A stretch of DNA of 43,072 nucleotides from Gnetum montanum (taxonomy: Eukaryota > Streptophyta > Gnetopsida > Gnetales > Gnetaceae). The stretch lies in assembly GCA_015680685.1 (NCBI GenBank), contig MNCI01005541.1, positions 47,533-90,604 on the forward strand, in the 5' to 3' direction. Positions 40,623 through 43,072 of the stretch are shown piece after piece (within the stretch, counting starts at the first letter, position 1; each line of letters begins with the position of its first letter). The notes below the pieces were generated by a model that saw nothing but the letters and a program-made list of their open reading frames with translations, did not search any database and had not been told where the DNA came from. The position numbers and the translations under genes were made by a program.

Positions 40623-41686
40623 TGAGTGGCGAGGTACCCCTACACTCAACCATACGAAACGAGCGTAGCACACGCGATCTGGTCGAACTCCACAAACTAA
40701 ATGCCTAAACGCCCCATGGAACACTTGGGGTTAATATTCATTGTCTTCCTAGACTTACTTGTTGTTGTCACGGTGTATGGTTAAGTAAGTCCGAGGTATA
40801 TGATCTTTATGGTCTTTTATGATTTTTCTCCTATGCTATGATGTGAAGGGTTGAGAAAGCTAACTAACTCTAAGTAAGGACCTAAGTCTCACTTAACTAG
40901 CATCAGCATTCGTTCGCACTTACCGTACACACCCTGAACTGATGCAACTGTGGCTACTAAACGCTAATTGTTACTGGGATCACCACACGTAACACACGTG
41001 CTCGAAGTGGTCGTATTGAGGCACTTAACTAGCCTAAACGTAATGAGCAACCGATTCCTTGACTAGCCATACACACTGGGACTACCACTGGGATTACCAA
41101 GCGTAGATCCTGGAATACGCTACTGGGTTACCAAGTAGTCACAATGCTTGTAATCAAGTCGTACTCATACCACATGCGATGAGCAGCCGATTCCTTGACT
41201 GTTGCTCGAATAAAGAGCCGTTCACTCTAGGACTCCTCCTGCAGGCACATGGGAAATTAATCTAACTCTGGAATAAATAAAATCCTATCCATGCACCGCA
41301 AGGTTTATCCATTCAAGTTTGTCTTTATTGCCGTACACAACTTGTGTTCAGGTACAATGTTGCTCGAATAAAGAGCCGTTCACTCTAGGACTCCTCCTGC
41401 AGGCACATGGGAAATTAATCTAACTCTGGAGTGATCAAACTGCCAAAGCTTTGCTACTTCTAGCTAGGATGGAAAATGAGGGGAGTCCCACCTCTTATTT
41501 AATGATTTGATGGCAGACCGCGATATCGCCTACATGATATCGCAGGGGACAACGCGATATCGCCTACATGATATTGCATGGGACAACGCGATATCGCGTA
41601 CGTGATATCGCAAGGCATGCGATATCGTGACAACCGCAATATCGCGTACGCGATATATCGTGGCTTGTGCATATCGCGTCTCATCA
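40620..41686 (-). repeat. Element D 3' LTR, 1,067 bp
   Basis: It is bounded by TGATGAG at 40,620 and CTCATCA at 41,680-41,686. It is longer than the C LTR because of internal duplications: two identical 72-base copies at 41,201-41,272 and 41,359-41,430, and a repeated CGATTCCTTGACT block. U3 (41,518-41,680) is a GATATC array. A weak TTAAATAAGAGG stands where the TATA box would be (41,502-41,491). Confidence 0.85.
41518..41672 (-). promoter_or_regulatory. GATATC-palindrome array in the U3 of element D
   Basis: There are about ten GATATC or one-base variants in about 155 bases, in pairs 14 bases apart (GATATCGCCTACAT or GATATCGCGTACGT) separated by spacers of about 17-20 bases such as AGGGGACAACGC. 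It is longer than the array in C but of the same architecture. Confidence 0.75.
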
Positions 41687-41696
41687 TACCTCCATG

Positions 41697-43072
41697 ACTA
41701 AATGAAAACTCGTCCTCGAGTTCCTTATAATAATATCAGGGAGGTATGGAATTATTGAGGGGAATGGAACTAATGGGATGACATGTGAACGGATCATTAT
41801 TACAAGACTTGAAAAAACTTGTGTTCATGACAACAAAGGTGAACACCTTATTACAATGACATCAGGCCTTTGTTGGCAGCTTGAGAGAAAGAGAGAGATA
41901 GAAAGAAGTGTTGCTGCTATCAATGCCAAGATTGCGCTTTTCGTTGTCCATCCATAAGCGCACCATCGATCTTGCTCCTTGCATAGCTTCTTCAACGCTG
42001 CTCCATTCCAAGTGTTTGCTCCAACTCCAGATCCGATCTATTGTTTGCATGATTGCCATCTGCACACACAACACAATCATATATTAGCAAGTGTAAATGA
42101 ATCATCATGTAATTAATACTTTGCTTCGATGTAAGTCCATTGGCTAGGTTGTGGTATGGCTGATATGGACCTAGGAAGATGTTACTGATGACTACCAAAG
42201 GTATAGGGGTTAAGAAAAAAATCAAAAAAAATTTGGGGCTAGGAGAAAATTGAAAAAGCGGCCCCATACCCCCATGACTAATCGCGAACCTCCGGTAGCG
42301 TTAGAATGAAGAAGGGAAAGGAGTAAGAAAGATAGATAAAAAGGGACAATTGAAAACATCAGTGAAATGGATGTCAAGATGGGAATGAACAAAATAATAA
42401 TTAATTGCAAAATGTTAAGGAAAAGAAGTTAACGAATGCACCAAATAGAAATGTCAGTGGATCCTCCCCAAAGCAGGCACATGTCGTTAATGCCTTGACA
42501 GACCCACATTCAAAGAATCCGTAGGCTCTGGGAATGTCTTTTGGAACAAGAGTTAAAGTCTTAACCATAAGAATTTACCGAAAAGAAAACAATGCATCAA
42601 CCAAAATAGATACACTAATGATACAATCGGCAATGAGGTGAACAATGGAGAGAAGGATGGAGAGGAGAGAAGAGAATGGAATGGAATCTCAAGAACAAGG
42701 TGGTGTACAACCCCTTGTGTGCTTGATAATTAATGTGACTTAGCAAGTATCATTCCAACTCTGGCCTCAAACCAACCACTTCCAGCAGCTTCGCATCAAT
42801 GCATTTGGCTAAACCATCCACTTGGATAACAAGGATGCATCTTCAAAGAGCCACCACCATTCCAATGAAACAAAGGAGGCAATGGGAAGCCAGAAGGACC
42901 TTAGTTAGAGGGAACACTTTTGGTTCCATAACCAGTGCTTGTAGCCCAAATTTTATTTCGTCTAAGGGGTGTGCTTTGAATTCCCACTTTCTTCATTTTT
43001 TTTGAATTTTTGTGTTTTGTGTTTTTATACGTGAGAACCACACCATGCAAAGACTTCTTATTTTTATTGGCT
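41697..43072 (-). other. Element D interior, non-coding
   Basis: Blocks such as GGATCCTCCCCAAAGCA (42,460), AAAGAATCCGTAGGC (42,514) and CCATAACCAGTGCTTGTAGCC (42,926) match element B at 26,165, 26,217 and 26,660 in the same orientation. Short frames here are unconvincing and no domain is seen. Confidence 0.55.

Larger units (their letters stand above)
40620..43072 (-). mobile_element. Element D: 3' end of a minus-strand Ty3/gypsy element inside C
   Basis: It has an inverted LTR (40,620-41,686), a polypurine tract at 41,696-41,687, then the 3' interior running past the right edge. The order on the minus strand (interior, CTCGAGGACGAGTTTTCATT, purines, TGATGAG) identifies a 3' LTR. The interior resembles element B at 26.1-26.8 kb, but the region equivalent to the post-integrase ORF of B is much shorter or absent. 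Confidence 0.8.

Noticed and set aside
41499-41687. A 62-codon minus-strand frame with repeated YAI/DIT-type peptides; similar frames at 36,964-37,170 and 16,097-16,408
   Set aside because: These are translations of the GATATC-cored U3 arrays. The periodicity is in the DNA, and the frames are not conserved as proteins.

Overview
The window looks like a piece of a large, repeat-dominated seed-plant nuclear genome. The evidence is a single intronless P-class pentatricopeptide-repeat (PPR) gene in a sea of decayed plant-type retrotransposons: Ty3/gypsy elements primed by tRNA-Asp, an RTE-clade LINE and tRNA-derived SINE-like repeats. Low gene density and old, nested elements would suit a gymnosperm, but that is inference. 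I found no rRNA, tRNA gene, CRISPR array or bacterial-style operon.

Layout. 1-173 is the 3' end of an LTR. 174-9.5 kb is AT-rich sequence with SINE-like repeats, an internally deleted RTE derivative ending in a 190-bp palindrome, a GC-rich island (3.54-4.02 kb), an unexplained exon-like minus-strand ORF (4.5-4.7 kb) and two diverged copies of an unknown repeat. 9,829-11,706 is the PPR gene, the only intact protein gene I can support. 13.0-14.7 kb holds an RTE 3' fragment, a zinc-knuckle gag remnant and local tandem repeats.

15.2-36.9 kb is one three-level nest whose target-site duplications (TSDs) can all be read. A near full-length RTE LINE (about 3.1 kb net, 16-bp TSD) was split by a gag-only Ty3/gypsy derivative 'A' on the plus strand (about 5.5 kb net, TSD ACTTT). 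The 3' LTR of A was then split by a full-structure 13.0-kb Ty3/gypsy element 'B' on the minus strand (TSD ACAGT/ACAAT). B carries LTRs, a PBS, gag, protease, RT, RNase H, integrase and a further decayed ORF after integrase. 37.06-40.62 kb is a related plus-strand element 'C' (LTR, PBS, nearly continuous gag frame). It is cut by a minus-strand relative 'D' that starts at 40,620 and runs off the right edge.

None of the transposon proteins is intact. Several catalytic codons are lost, mainly by C-to-T or G-to-A changes. I do not see a new defence, metabolic or regulatory system. The most unusual material is in the retroelements: GATATC-palindrome arrays upstream of the LTR TATA boxes, an Arg/His/Asp/Ser-rich low-complexity block inside gag, and a coiled-coil ORF downstream of integrase.
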